This document shows positions 28,052 through 37,317 of a stretch of DNA of 64,000 bases, piece after piece. The stretch is taken from NCBI RefSeq assembly GCF_900233005.1, contig NZ_LT960611.1, forward strand, positions 310,001 to 374,000, written 5' to 3'. The translations under genes and the position numbers were made by a program. The stretch is from Vibrio tapetis subsp. tapetis. Its GTDB lineage: Bacteria > Pseudomonadota > Gammaproteobacteria > Enterobacterales > Vibrionaceae. Position 1 is the first letter of the stretch; every line of letters starts with the position of its first letter. Under the pieces are notes generated by a model. The model was not told where the DNA came from and made no database searches. It saw only the letters and a list, made by a program, of their open reading frames with translations.

Positions 28052-28216
28052 TGGATTTAGCTTCGTAGCTTCCATCAAATGGGTAGGGGAGAATTGGGCG
28101 TAAACCGTTGTTTGCTATATATTCTGGTGTCCGAGAATATTTTGCAAGTCAATTATGTTCCCTTTACTAATCATATCGTATGTAGCCGATATCACTTCGT
28201 CGAACGTACCCTGCGG
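28052..28216 (-). pseudogene. Decayed C-terminal fragment of a tyrosine recombinase (phage-type integrase)
   Basis: Reading the minus strand from 28216 gives PQGTFDEVISATYDMISKGN, then IIDLQNILGHQNI, a TAG at 28115-28117, then QTTVYAQFSPTHLMEATKLN ending in P at 28052. Intact integrases read like LPKGQxTHxLRHTFASHFMxNGGNI, LQxILGHxxIxxTMxYAHFSPxHLxDAxxLNP. The catalytic Tyr and the second-histidine GH box are therefore visible. The RH of the LRH box is replaced by SA, three residues are missing, and a stop splits the frame. About 55 codons are recognisable and the N-terminal part is gone. It is a relic and cannot be active. It sits between lysO and the efflux operon. Confidence 0.75.
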
Positions 28217-28546
28217 CTCCCCAAGACTATTCGTTCATCAAGGTGACAATCCAATACATTTCTCAACAGACGATTACAGCCCTTTATTGTATTCTTTAGG
28301 TTGATTAGTTACTGGTGATGCGGGCAAGGAACTTATGCGTTTTTTCGCGGGTCTTACGTCTTATTGAGCTAAGTAGCTATATGGAAATCTCCTCGTCTCT
28401 TTATTAATCAATATGACACTTCTTAAAACAAAGCGATGCATCGTTTTTGATTTTACGAGGTCTATTGAACATTCAATTTTGTCCACTATCAGCTTCAAAG
28501 TGTCTATGCACAGCATTGAGTTGATAGAGTTAACACGGTATGTACT
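28217..28546. other. Gene-poor remainder between the integrase relic and the efflux operon
   Basis: About 330 bases show no intact frame. The minus strand upstream of the relic keeps a few protein-like runs split by stops, which may be more of the decayed integrase. The last 100 bases before 28547 should hold the efflux operon promoter. I could not identify an operator. Confidence 0.45.
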
Positions 28547-29680
28547 ATGAGTAAACGTTTGGTCGCTCTCGCTTTAACTACGGTAAGTTTTGCAGCTGGA
28601 GGGTATTTTTACCTAAATTCGTCGACTCCAGATGGTGTCGCCTTGCCCCTGATAGTGGCCCAAGATGGGGTGATCGCAAAGCAAGCGATCGCGGTAGGAA
28701 AAGTGGTTCCAGCGCACTCTATCTCTATAAAATCACAATTAAATGGCATTGTTGGTGAGGTTTACCATCACGTTGGTGAAAGCGTTACTTTAGGCACTCC
28801 ACTGATCAAGATTAAGCCAAACCCAACTCCTACCGCTCTAACAAATGCCATGACAGAAGTGCTGCGTAGTGAAGCGAGTTTAGATTCTGCTCTGCAGAAG
28901 TTAGCCAACTTAAAAAGTCTGGTGGAGCAAAAAGTCATCCCTGATAATTACGGTGATTACGTTCAGGCAAAGTCGGATGTGAAGTCAGCTAAAGCAGACT
29001 TACAACAAAAAAAACAAAATTTGGATTTGATACGAAGCGGTGAAGCCGCAATTGGCGATGCCAAGCTTTCATCGACCATTCTAGCCCCAATTGATGGCAC
29101 TATCTTGAATTTAAAAGTGGAGGTAGGAGAGCCCATTATTTCCACCGAGTCGAATCAAGCCGCAACAGAAATGATGTCTATGGCAGATATGGGCAATATT
29201 ATTTTTAAAGGTAGCGTCAGTGAGCATGATGCTGCGCAGTTAAAAGTTGGTATGTCTGCCAGCATCACGTTAGCACCGTACCCAGATGAGACAATCATTG
29301 GAACCTTGAGCAAAGTCGCGGTTCAGTCAGAAAAGCTCAACACTCCCGGTTCAACATCAAGCTTTGATAATGGCTTTGAAGTTGAGGTAAGTAACATTCA
29401 GTTTCCTAAAGAGATCACATTGCGCTCTGGTTTTTCGGCGACGGCCAAAATCACATTGCAACAATCGAATGGTGGAACCACTATTCCTGAACGTTCGATA
29501 CGTTTTGAAGCGAGCCAACCTTTGGTGTTGATCCCCGATGATTCAGAACAAGGTTACCATTCTCGACAAGTTGAACTCGGGCTGTCGGATGGCGTTAACG
29601 TTGAAGTTCTGTCTGGTCTTGAGAGTGGTGAAGAGATCGTCGATAACAGCATGATGCAAGGTGGAGGCCTCAATGCGTAA
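28547..29680 (+). CDS. Periplasmic adaptor (HlyD/MacA-like) of a tripartite efflux system
   Basis: The 377-residue protein has an N-terminal signal-anchor (residues 1-25) and a membrane-fusion-protein layout. A lipoyl/barrel-sandwich half (IKSQLNGIVGEVYHHVGESV near residue 63) is followed by an alpha-helical hairpin (about residues 100-160), the second lipoyl half (STILAPIDGTILNLKVEVGEP near residue 176) and a beta-barrel. It would link the inner-membrane permeases to the TolC-like channel encoded next. It is the first gene of five (28547-34170) with overlaps or very short gaps, so one transcript is likely. The substrate is unknown. Confidence 0.88.
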   Translation: MSKRLVALALTTVSFAAGGYFYLNSSTPDGVALPLIVAQDGVIAKQAIAVGKVVPAHSISIKSQLNGIVGEVYHHVGESVTLGTPLIKIKPNPTPTALTNAMTEVLRSEASLDSALQKLANLKSLVEQKVIPDNYGDYVQAKSDVKSAKADLQQKKQNLDLIRSGEAAIGDAKLSSTILAPIDGTILNLKVEVGEPIISTESNQAATEMMSMADMGNIIFKGSVSEHDAAQLKVGMSASITLAPYPDETIIGTLSKVAVQSEKLNTPGSTSSFDNGFEVEVSNIQFPKEITLRSGFSATAKITLQQSNGGTTIPERSIRFEASQPLVLIPDDSEQGYHSRQVELGLSDGVNVEVLSGLESGEEIVDNSMMQGGGLNA

Positions 29681-30947
29681 TGGTAAAGGTTGTTGGTTAT
29701 CGGTGGCTTTGATTGCGGTTGGTGTTAATGCGCAGCCTACGTATGCGATGACCATAGAGCAAGCGTGGCAAGCGGCGAAAAAGTTCGACCCGAGTTATCA
29801 AAAATCTCAGCTCGATGAGCAGATAAGCGAAACCACGGTCCTCAGCGCGAAAGGCGAACTTTTTCCTTCTTTAAGTACTGGCGCGAATGCGACTTGGAGT
29901 GAGCACGGAAAATACAGTAATAGTTACGATGTCACGTTTGAGCAAACGTTATGGGATAGCAGTAAGTGGGCCAATTTAGATCAGTCACAGGCGACGTATT
30001 TGGCGGCACAACTGAGCGTGGCTCAAGCTTATAATGTGTTAGCCGAAAAAGTCATTACGGCTTACCTTGAATTAGCTCAGGCGCAAAGCAACCTCGACCT
30101 TGCTAAGCAGAAACGGTTAGAGTCCAAGAAAATTTACGACATAACTCAGAAGAACTATCAAGCAGGAAAGATTCGACTTTCGGAAGTGGAAGAAACCAAA
30201 GCGAATTATATTGATGCTCAATCCATTGTTTTGGCGAGTCAATCTGAGCTACAACAGAAGAAATCGGGCTTAATGCTGTTGACCAACGAGTCACCGACTG
30301 TGGTGGATGAAATTGCGGCTGATGGATTAGTCAAACCTGAGTTGGCAATGAATGATCAGCAACGCTGGGTAGAGTTAGCCAAGAACAGTAGCCCAGAGTT
30401 GTTGGTTGCAAAACAAAAAGTAACAGCGGCGGAATTTGGACGGGAAAAGGCACAAGCAGGTTATTACCCAACACTTTCTGGGAAGTTGACATACAGTGAT
30501 GGCAGTGAAAGAAGAAATGATAATTTAAGTGCGGGACTCAATGTGCGTTTACCGCTTGATCTTAATGGGTCAACGCGAGCACAAGTTGATAAAGCAAGCT
30601 TAGAAATATTATCAGCTAAGCAAGATGTTATCCAGGTAGAAGTGAGACTTAAAACTCAGGTCGAACAAGATTTTCAGCAACTAAACCTGGACTGGCAACG
30701 AGTAGAGATTGCCCAGCAACAAATACTGACTCAACAGACCGTGCTAAAGGCCAAGGAGCTCGAATTCAGTGCGGGGCTTTCGCAAGCATCCGACGTGATA
30801 CGCGCTCATAATCTGCTGTTTGATAAGAAGAATAAACTGCGTAGTCAACTATACCAATACTGGAAGCGTCGTGTTTCTTTGCTAAAAACCGTGGGTCAGC
30901 TTGATGATACGGTCATTAAACAGTTGTCTATGGCATTGCATTCATGA
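29673..30947 (+). CDS. TolC-family outer-membrane efflux channel
   Basis: The 424-residue product has a signal peptide (ending VNAQPTYA) and the duplicated outer-membrane-efflux-protein repeat. The alpha-barrel helices include VLAEKVITAYLELAQAQSNLDLAKQKRLESKK near residue 120 and the matching C-terminal LKTQVEQDFQQLNLDWQRVEIAQQQ. It forms the outer-membrane duct for this system. The ATG at 29673 follows a GGTGGAGG ribosome site and overlaps the adaptor gene by 8 bases, which suggests translational coupling. It overlaps the next gene by 4 bases. A dedicated TolC, rather than the housekeeping one, suggests a specialised substrate. Confidence 0.88.
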   Translation: MRNGKGCWLSVALIAVGVNAQPTYAMTIEQAWQAAKKFDPSYQKSQLDEQISETTVLSAKGELFPSLSTGANATWSEHGKYSNSYDVTFEQTLWDSSKWANLDQSQATYLAAQLSVAQAYNVLAEKVITAYLELAQAQSNLDLAKQKRLESKKIYDITQKNYQAGKIRLSEVEETKANYIDAQSIVLASQSELQQKKSGLMLLTNESPTVVDEIAADGLVKPELAMNDQQRWVELAKNSSPELLVAKQKVTAAEFGREKAQAGYYPTLSGKLTYSDGSERRNDNLSAGLNVRLPLDLNGSTRAQVDKASLEILSAKQDVIQVEVRLKTQVEQDFQQLNLDWQRVEIAQQQILTQQTVLKAKELEFSAGLSQASDVIRAHNLLFDKKNKLRSQLYQYWKRRVSLLKTVGQLDDTVIKQLSMALHS

Positions 30948-32161
30948 TTTCGGTTTTGCAGCAAACACTACAAACCTTACTTGCCCATCGGCTACGAAGC
31001 GTGTTAGCGGTGATTGCGATTGTTTGGGGGATAGTGTCAGTTTTGGTGCTGGTGGCGCTGGGTGAAGGTTTCTATCAAGTTAATTCAAAGTCTTTTTCCA
31101 TGCTAATGAATAACACCCAATTGGCATTTGTAGAGCAAACCAGCAAAGAGTGGCAAGGATTACCTGCGCGAAGAGAGCTACGTATTTCTAAACCCCAATT
31201 AGAGATGTTGGCGGAACAACCCGTGGTTCAATCCGTTTCCGCTGTGTATGGCAAATGGGACGCAACGGTAACGGATACGGTAGGCGCGCCAATGCCAGGT
31301 AACGTAAGCGGTATCGATGATAACTACATTGCATTGCGTAACCTCAAGCTGGCGGTTGGCTCTCGGGCGATTTCTCCAACGGATGTGATCAATCATACTA
31401 AGGTCGCCATACTCGGCTGGCGCTTGGCATTGATGGGTAATGTAAACCTTGGAGATAACGTTAATGTAAACGGGATCCCCTTTGTTGTTGTCGGCGTGAC
31501 CGAGCAAAGCGAAGGCTTCTTTCAAATGGGCAATGAGGATGATCAGGTGATGATCCCAAGTACTACTTTTCAAGATTTATGGCAAAGCCCTCCCTTTATG
31601 TTGATCATCGAACCAAGCGAGTCAGTATTGGGCTCGATTTTAAGAACAAGTGTTCGTTCTTTCTTTGCGGCGAAACAGCATTTTGACCCAAGCGATCAAA
31701 ATGCGATTTATATGCCGGATATTGGTCAAGAAACCCAGTTTTTTAGTGCAATCTTACGTGGCATTCAGTTGTTTCTGGGTGCCAGTGGTGCAATGACTTT
31801 GGCGGTCGGTACGATAGGCGTCGCAAATATCATGTTTTTGTCTGTCACTGAAAGAACCAGAGAGATAGGCGTCCGGCTCGCGATAGGCGCAACACCGCGT
31901 AATATTTTAAGTCAATTCTTACTTGAAGGTGGGATATTAGTGGTTGTTGGTACTATCTTAGGAATGGTTTTTTCCTACGCAATAGTGTTTGTGCTTAACC
32001 TTATCGGTATGCCCGAATGGTTAGGTCAACCTACGATCACTGGCGGCTCGATCGCTATGTCACTATTGGTCACGTTTATCTTGGCGTTATTAGCCGCGTA
32101 TTTTCCAGCCCGCCGAGCCGCCAATTTAACTCCCGTACAGGCCCTAGTGGCAAGAGCGTAA
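30944..32161 (+). CDS. MacB/FtsX-type ABC permease, first subunit
   Basis: The 405-residue permease has a first helix (about residues 18-40), a large periplasmic MacB core domain (about residues 45-260) and three C-terminal helices. NIMFLSVTERTREIGVRLAIGATPRNI near residue 295 is the FtsX coupling motif. It carries no ATPase domain, unlike E. coli MacB, and relies on the separate ATPase at 33475. The second permease gene begins 2 bases after it. The two proteins differ, so a heterodimer is likely. Confidence 0.88.
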   Translation: MISVLQQTLQTLLAHRLRSVLAVIAIVWGIVSVLVLVALGEGFYQVNSKSFSMLMNNTQLAFVEQTSKEWQGLPARRELRISKPQLEMLAEQPVVQSVSAVYGKWDATVTDTVGAPMPGNVSGIDDNYIALRNLKLAVGSRAISPTDVINHTKVAILGWRLALMGNVNLGDNVNVNGIPFVVVGVTEQSEGFFQMGNEDDQVMIPSTTFQDLWQSPPFMLIIEPSESVLGSILRTSVRSFFAAKQHFDPSDQNAIYMPDIGQETQFFSAILRGIQLFLGASGAMTLAVGTIGVANIMFLSVTERTREIGVRLAIGATPRNILSQFLLEGGILVVVGTILGMVFSYAIVFVLNLIGMPEWLGQPTITGGSIAMSLLVTFILALLAAYFPARRAANLTPVQALVARA

Positions 32162-32162
32162 A

Positions 32163-33446
32163 ATGCAGTTTCCAATTAAACAGATATTTCATGAAATGGC
32201 AGCCGAAAAGCTGCGATTATGTTTAACCATCTTTGCTGTGGTTTGGGCCACGGTGTGTATCACAACCATGTTAGCTGCAGGTGAAGGATTAAGGCAGGGG
32301 CTGATAAGAAGCTCAGAAAGCGGTAATGGTAAATTGATTTACCTAACCGGTGGCTACGCGAGTGAGGCGTATGGCAATTTTCATAAAGGTAAACCACTCA
32401 CTTTAAAGATCGAAGACGTTGACATTATTCGCGCGCTACCGTCGGTACAAAAAGCGGTGCCATCAGTGGTTTGGAATGAGCGGGTGACCTATCAAGATAG
32501 ACGAACGTGGCAAAAGCCGATTGCAGTGACGGCTGACTATAAGCAAGTGATGGGATTTCATACCATGCTAGGCAGCCGTTGGTTTAATCCAATGGACATG
32601 CGAGAGCAGAGAAAAGTGATTGTAATAGGGTATGATGTTGCGGCGAGATTGTTTAATAAAAGTGTCGCTGATGATTGGATTTCATCGCCAAAACTGACGG
32701 TCGATCCGGTCGGAATGCAGGTTAAAGTCGGTGCTAATCAATTTACGGTGATTGGCGTGCTGAAAAAAAACAGTGCCTACGTTGAGCAAGGAACGCCAGT
32801 TAATGAGAGCGTCTTTGTGCCTATTACAACGTGGCAGCGTTTTCACCTAAATGCTGCCATTGGTGCTATTAATATCGTTCCAGCAAAACACGCTGATAGG
32901 CTCAATGTTGCCTCAACGGCCAAACAGGTTATTGCGCGTAAAAACGCGGGCAATTTACAAGATAGCGAACTAGTTCAAGCGACCGATATGTTGCTACGAC
33001 AAAAAACCATGCGTCAATTTTTACTTGGGCTACAAGGTTTTCTAGGCATCATTGGCTTGGTAACGCTCGGCGTCGCGGGGATTGGCATTGCCAACGTTAT
33101 GTATGCCACGGTTAAAAAGGCGACGCGCGATATTGGTGTGAGAATGGCGGTTGGCGCAACCCCAACGATCATCAAGCTTCATTACTTATTACAATCTTTG
33201 TTGACCATGGCGATTGGCGGCGGTATTGGCCTGTTACTTTCATTCTTGTTGGTCAGAGCATTGGCAGCGATTTCCCTTGAAGGCAACATGCTTTATGACT
33301 CGTTAGGACAACCAGTATTGGAGTTATCATTGCCAATCCTCTTGTTGGTGGTTGTCGTACTCGCATTTGTTGGCGTTGTTTCGGCATGGTTTCCTGCTCG
33401 TCGTGCGGCGAACATTACGCCCCTTGAAGCTCTGCAAAGTGAATAA
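32163..33446 (+). CDS. MacB/FtsX-type ABC permease, second subunit
   Basis: The 427-residue permease has the same architecture as its neighbour: helix 1 (TIFAVVWATVCITTMLAAGEG near residue 21), periplasmic core, then FtsX helices with NVMYATVKKATRDIGVRMAVGATPTII near residue 318. The C-terminal WFPARRAANITPLEAL motif is typical. Sequence divergence from the first subunit points to a heteromeric permease rather than a recent duplicate. It is separated by only 28 bases from the ATPase gene. Confidence 0.88.
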   Translation: MQFPIKQIFHEMAAEKLRLCLTIFAVVWATVCITTMLAAGEGLRQGLIRSSESGNGKLIYLTGGYASEAYGNFHKGKPLTLKIEDVDIIRALPSVQKAVPSVVWNERVTYQDRRTWQKPIAVTADYKQVMGFHTMLGSRWFNPMDMREQRKVIVIGYDVAARLFNKSVADDWISSPKLTVDPVGMQVKVGANQFTVIGVLKKNSAYVEQGTPVNESVFVPITTWQRFHLNAAIGAINIVPAKHADRLNVASTAKQVIARKNAGNLQDSELVQATDMLLRQKTMRQFLLGLQGFLGIIGLVTLGVAGIGIANVMYATVKKATRDIGVRMAVGATPTIIKLHYLLQSLLTMAIGGGIGLLLSFLLVRALAAISLEGNMLYDSLGQPVLELSLPILLLVVVVLAFVGVVSAWFPARRAANITPLEALQSE

Positions 33447-33474
33447 TCTCTGCAACATATTCTAGAGAATCCAT

Positions 33475-34170
33475 ATGACAGATACACAACTGGTCAAGCT
33501 GACCAATATTAGTAAGCATTATCAAAGCGGTGAAGAGACAATTAAGGCGTTAGATGATGTGTCGTTGAGTATTTTAAGCGGTGAGCATATCGCTATTCTC
33601 GGCCCTTCGGGATCGGGTAAATCGACATTGATGAATATGCTAGGCTGTTTAGACAAGCCTACATCGGGGCAATATATTCTTGCTGATCAAGATGTTTCTC
33701 AGTTATCCAGTCATCAGTTGGCAGGTATTCGAAATCAAAAAATTGGCTTTGTCTTCCAAAGTTTTAACTTACTCGAATATGCCAGTGCGCTAGATAATGT
33801 AGCGTTGCCCCTTGTATACCGAGGAGCAAATGCAAAAGAAAGGCGTAAAAAAGCCAGCGAACTACTGCATAGAGTAGGGCTTGGAGATAGGCTTCATCAC
33901 AAGCCAAATCAACTCTCTGGCGGTCAAAAACAACGAGTCGCTATAGCCAGAGCGTTGGTTAACGACCCGCAAATTATTCTAGCAGATGAACCGACGGGGG
34001 CGCTAGATTCAAAGTCTGGAGCTGAAATCGAACGGCTATTTAAAGAGCTTAATCAAGAAGGAAGAACGATCATTGTTGTCACACATGATAATTTATTGGC
34101 TCAGCGAACAGCTCGGGTTGTTACGATTAAAGATGGCAATATCGTGTCGGATATAGCGTTAACTAAATAA
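33475..34170 (+). CDS. ABC ATPase of the efflux operon (MacB/LolD type)
   Basis: The 231-residue ATPase has Walker A GPSGSGKST near residue 43, the Q-loop segment KIGFVFQSFNLLEYASALDNV near residue 88, signature LSGGQKQR near residue 142 and Walker B IILADEPTGALDS near residue 162. This is the pattern of the MacB/LolD family. It energises the two permeases. It is the last gene of the operon, followed by a long hairpin at 34201-34241. Confidence 0.93.
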   Translation: MTDTQLVKLTNISKHYQSGEETIKALDDVSLSILSGEHIAILGPSGSGKSTLMNMLGCLDKPTSGQYILADQDVSQLSSHQLAGIRNQKIGFVFQSFNLLEYASALDNVALPLVYRGANAKERRKKASELLHRVGLGDRLHHKPNQLSGGQKQRVAIARALVNDPQIILADEPTGALDSKSGAEIERLFKELNQEGRTIIVVTHDNLLAQRTARVVTIKDGNIVSDIALTK

Positions 34171-34200
34171 ATTAAGCCTGTGTAAATAGTTAGACAAGAC

Positions 34201-34241
34201 AGATTTACCCAGTAATCGGCTTAACGATTACGGGTAAATCT
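34201..34241. repeat. Long intergenic hairpin with 17-bp stem and one bulge
   Basis: AGATTTACCC, a bulged A and GTAATCG pair with CGATTAC and GGGTAAATCT around a 6-base loop, GCTTAA. It lies 30 bases after the efflux operon, facing cydX. No long T-run follows. It may be a terminator, a recombination scar or a repeat element. Confidence 0.75.
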
Positions 34242-34318
34242 TCTCACATTGAATCTCTGTTTCGATACCTGCCCGCAGAAACGAACAGCACCTCAACGTT
34301 GTATTGACCAAACAACGA

Positions 34319-34420
34319 TTAGGTCTCTGTTTCTGAATCATAATTTTCGAAGCTGATTGCGTTCAAAATAGAGAATGCAGAGGCTAAGAATAAACCGAGT
34401 ATCCAAATAAAATACCACAT
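34319..34420 (-). CDS. cydX: CydX, small subunit of cytochrome bd oxidase
   Basis: A 33-residue frame on the minus strand reads MWYFIWILGLFLASAFSILN followed by AISFENYDSETET and a TAA. The MWYFxWILG start and a single transmembrane helix (about residues 4-22) are the family signature. It begins 10 bases after the cydB stop codon, with a GGAGCTT ribosome site. In E. coli CydX is needed for stable, active cytochrome bd-I. It is easily overlooked because of its length. Confidence 0.93.
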   Translation of the reverse strand: MWYFIWILGLFLASAFSILNAISFENYDSETET

Positions 34421-34430
34421 GAAAAGCTCC

Positions 34431-35567
34431 TTAATACAGTGAATGGCCATTACGTTCAACATACTCACTATCGAGTCGTCCAAACATGGTGCGATAACTA
34501 AAAGCCGTGTAACAAAGAATGATTGGCACCATCACAAACGCTACGCCTGTCATGATGTTCAAGGTCAGTTCGCTGGATGTTGAATCCCACAGCGTTAGGC
34601 TATGGCTTGGTTTTATACTGGATGGAATAATGAATGGGAACATCGCGAACCCAGCCGTTAAAACGATACAAGCGTTAGTAAGACTTGAACTGATGAAGGC
34701 AAGCGCATCCCACTTCAATCTTGCGCTGAGCAAAGCCAATAAAGGAGTGAGCACACTGCCAATCGGTGCAAACCACATCCAAGGGTGAGTCTCGAAGTTT
34801 GTTAACCAAGCACCTGTCTCTGCCATCGCTTGTTTGTTTAACGGGTTTGAAACGGCACCATGACTCAGTTCACTAACAATCAGATACCCATCAATATGGC
34901 GTATCGCTAAACCACCAATCACCATAAGGCAAGCCACCAGTACCGCACTCATCTGCGCAACTAATTTTGCCTTGTTATATAGTGCATCTGTCGTTTTCAT
35001 CATCAGCCAAGCACTGCCTTGCAACAACGCCATCAATAACCCAACGCAGCCACACAACAGCGCAAACGGATTAAGCAATTCAACAAAAGATCCGTGGTAT
35101 TCAACCATAAGTAAACTATTGAGCGAAAAAGGAAGCCCTTGTATTAAGTTGCCAAATGCGACACCAAATAAAATCGGTGGAAAGAACCCTGAAAACGAGA
35201 TGGATAAATCACATACTTTCCGCCATTGGTCGTTATCTATCTTGGCTCGATACTCAAGCGCAAGAGGACGTAGCCACAATGAGATAAGAGCCAAGTACAT
35301 CGCAGCATACAAGCTTGAAAACGATGTGGCATACACCAATGGCCAAGCGGCAAACAAAGCGCCCCCTGCGGTAATTAACCACACTTGGTTTCCGTCCCAA
35401 TGGGGAGCAATGGAGTTAATCATCACTCGTCTTTCAGCGTTGGTTTTACCGATAAGCGGCAAAAGCGCACCCACTCCCATATCGAAGCCATCGGTGATCA
35501 TAAAACCAATCAGCAGCACACCAATCAGAACCCACCAAATTAAACGCAATGTGTCATATTCGAACAT
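34431..35567 (-). CDS. cydB: Cytochrome bd oxidase subunit II
   Basis: This 378-residue inner-membrane subunit has about eight to nine helices. MITDGFDMGVGALLPLIGKT near residue 22, APHWDGNQVWLITAGGALFAAWP near residue 52 and the C-terminal TLWDSTSSELTLNIM segment are diagnostic. CydAB oxidises quinol and reduces oxygen with high affinity, without pumping protons. It lies 12 bases downstream of cydA and 10 bases before cydX, so the three form an operon. Confidence 0.96.
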   Translation of the reverse strand: MFEYDTLRLIWWVLIGVLLIGFMITDGFDMGVGALLPLIGKTNAERRVMINSIAPHWDGNQVWLITAGGALFAAWPLVYATSFSSLYAAMYLALISLWLRPLALEYRAKIDNDQWRKVCDLSISFSGFFPPILFGVAFGNLIQGLPFSLNSLLMVEYHGSFVELLNPFALLCGCVGLLMALLQGSAWLMMKTTDALYNKAKLVAQMSAVLVACLMVIGGLAIRHIDGYLIVSELSHGAVSNPLNKQAMAETGAWLTNFETHPWMWFAPIGSVLTPLLALLSARLKWDALAFISSSLTNACIVLTAGFAMFPFIIPSSIKPSHSLTLWDSTSSELTLNIMTGVAFVMVPIILCYTAFSYRTMFGRLDSEYVERNGHSLY

Positions 35568-35579
35568 GAGTCAGTCACC

Positions 35580-37163
35580 TTATTGTTGAACTTGTTGTGC
35601 CAATTTGGCTTCAAGTGATGTTGTTTGTTCATAGTGATAACGGCCTGTTTTTAAACTGCTTGGGCCTTTTTTAGCGACGGTAATCATCAAGTAGCTTTCA
35701 ACTATGATAAAGACCGTATAGAGGCTAATAATTAACGCGAGAGACGTAAGCAAGTTATCAACGGTTTGCGAAGACGCCGCGACTGCGACAGGGAGAATTT
35801 CACCGACCGCCCAGGGTTGACGGCCATACTCCGCAACAAACCAACCCGCTTCGATTGCCACCCAAGGTAATGGAATTGACCAAAGTGCCGCCTTCAATAA
35901 CCAAGGCTTTTGAGTGATGTTTTTACGGTAGGTTTGTAAGAAAGCCGCGCCAAAGACAAACAGCATAATAAAGCCACAGCCGACCATGATTCTAAATGAC
36001 CAGAACAGTGGCCACACGGTTGGGATTGAATCATCGGCAGCTTGCTGGATTTGCTGTTCAGTAGCGTCAGTGACTGTATCGGTATACCGCTTAAGAAGCA
36101 GGCCGTATCCGAGGTCATGCTTGGATTGATCAAAGGCCTGTTCTAGCGCATGAGAGGCATCGCCAGCCCGCAAACGTTCTAGCAATTCATAAGCAACAAT
36201 GCCGTTTCGAATACGGACTAAATGTTGATCACGCAAATCGTGAAGCCCCGTCACCTCCTCATCCAAAGATCGGGTCGCAATAATCCCCATTACATAAGGA
36301 ATTTTGACCGCGAAGTCGGTTTTTCCTTCCGCTTGGTTTGGTAATCCGAACAAAGTAAAAGCGGCCGGAGCGGGCTCGGTGTGCCATTCCGCTTCAATGG
36401 CCGCGAGTTTCACTTTTTGAACGTCGCCCAACTCATAACCGGATTCATCGCCTAGTACGATTACCGAGATGATAGATGCGATACCAAAAGATGCTGCCAC
36501 AGCGAAAGAGCGCTTCGCAAAAGCAATGTCTCGACCTTTCAGTAAGTAATATGAACTCACGCCAAGGATAAACATCGCACCGCAGGTATAGGCCGACGCG
36601 ACAGTATGCAAGAACTTAACTTGAGCAACGGGGTTAAGTACCACTTCGGCAAAGCTGGTCATTTCCATACGCATGGTTTGGTAATTGAACTCTGATCCAA
36701 TCGGATTTTGCATCCAACCGTTGGCGACCAAAATCCATAGTGCAGAGAAGCTTGAACCTAACGCAACCAGCCAAGTCGCGACAAGATGTTGGTGTTTTGA
36801 TAGCCTTTCCCAACCAAAAAAGAAAAGACCGACAAAAGTGGATTCAAGGAAGAAAGCGACCAGAGCTTCTATAGCTAAAGGAGCACCAAATATGTCGCCG
36901 ACATAGTGAGAGTAATAAGACCAGTTGGTCCCGAATTGGAACTCCATGGTCAAACCTGTCGTGACACCTAAAGCGAAGTTAATACCAAACAGTTTGCCCC
37001 AGAAGCGAGTCATGTCTTGGTAGATATGCTTACCGGTAAGTACGTAGATCGATTCCATGATCGCAAGCAAGCACGACATACCGATAGTTAAAGGGACGAA
37101 GAGAAAGTGGAACATAGCAGTTAGCGCAAACTGTAATCGCGATAATTCAACTACATCAAACAT
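35580..37163 (-). CDS. cydA: Cytochrome bd oxidase subunit I
   Basis: The 527-residue subunit binds all three haems (b558, b595, d). Seen here are [20 protein letters not shown] with the conserved His near residue 19, the [15 protein letters not shown] region with another haem His, a Q-loop with [20 protein letters not shown] near residue 290, and the invariant [14 protein letters not shown] near residue 442. A length close to 520 matches E. coli CydA with the long Q-loop. It is the first gene of cydABX. ArcA and Fnr control it in relatives, but I could not place their sites with confidence. Confidence 0.96.
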   Translation of the reverse strand: MFDVVELSRLQFALTAMFHFLFVPLTIGMSCLLAIMESIYVLTGKHIYQDMTRFWGKLFGINFALGVTTGLTMEFQFGTNWSYYSHYVGDIFGAPLAIEALVAFFLESTFVGLFFFGWERLSKHQHLVATWLVALGSSFSALWILVANGWMQNPIGSEFNYQTMRMEMTSFAEVVLNPVAQVKFLHTVASAYTCGAMFILGVSSYYLLKGRDIAFAKRSFAVAASFGIASIISVIVLGDESGYELGDVQKVKLAAIEAEWHTEPAPAAFTLFGLPNQAEGKTDFAVKIPYVMGIIATRSLDEEVTGLHDLRDQHLVRIRNGIVAYELLERLRAGDASHALEQAFDQSKHDLGYGLLLKRYTDTVTDATEQQIQQAADDSIPTVWPLFWSFRIMVGCGFIMLFVFGAAFLQTYRKNITQKPWLLKAALWSIPLPWVAIEAGWFVAEYGRQPWAVGEILPVAVAASSQTVDNLLTSLALIISLYTVFIIVESYLMITVAKKGPSSLKTGRYHYEQTTSLEAKLAQQVQQ

Positions 37164-37241
37164 TTAAACTCCAAACATCATAATGATGGCTTTCATATTA
37201 AGAATTGGAGCGTATTTCAACACAGTTTTTGGGAACCAAAC

Positions 37242-37275
37242 TAGAACAGATTTACCGTTAAAAATTAGAACAGAT
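37242..37275. repeat. Two direct repeats TAGAACAGAT upstream of cydA
   Basis: TAGAACAGAT occurs at 37242-37251 and 37266-37275, 24 bases from start to start. The pair lies 79-112 bases upstream of the cydA start codon and just after the end of the MocR-type regulator gene. MocR-family regulators often bind spaced direct repeats, so the pair is a candidate operator. This is inference. Confidence 0.45.
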
Positions 37276-37317
37276 CGACTTGTTAAGTAGACTGAGGGTA
37301 ATAAATCAACAGACTAT

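Noticed and set aside
27821..28078. An 85-residue open frame overlapping the start of lysO
   Set aside because: Its first residues are the tail of the integrase relic. The rest runs into lysO in another frame and has no ribosome site, so it is not a gene of its own.
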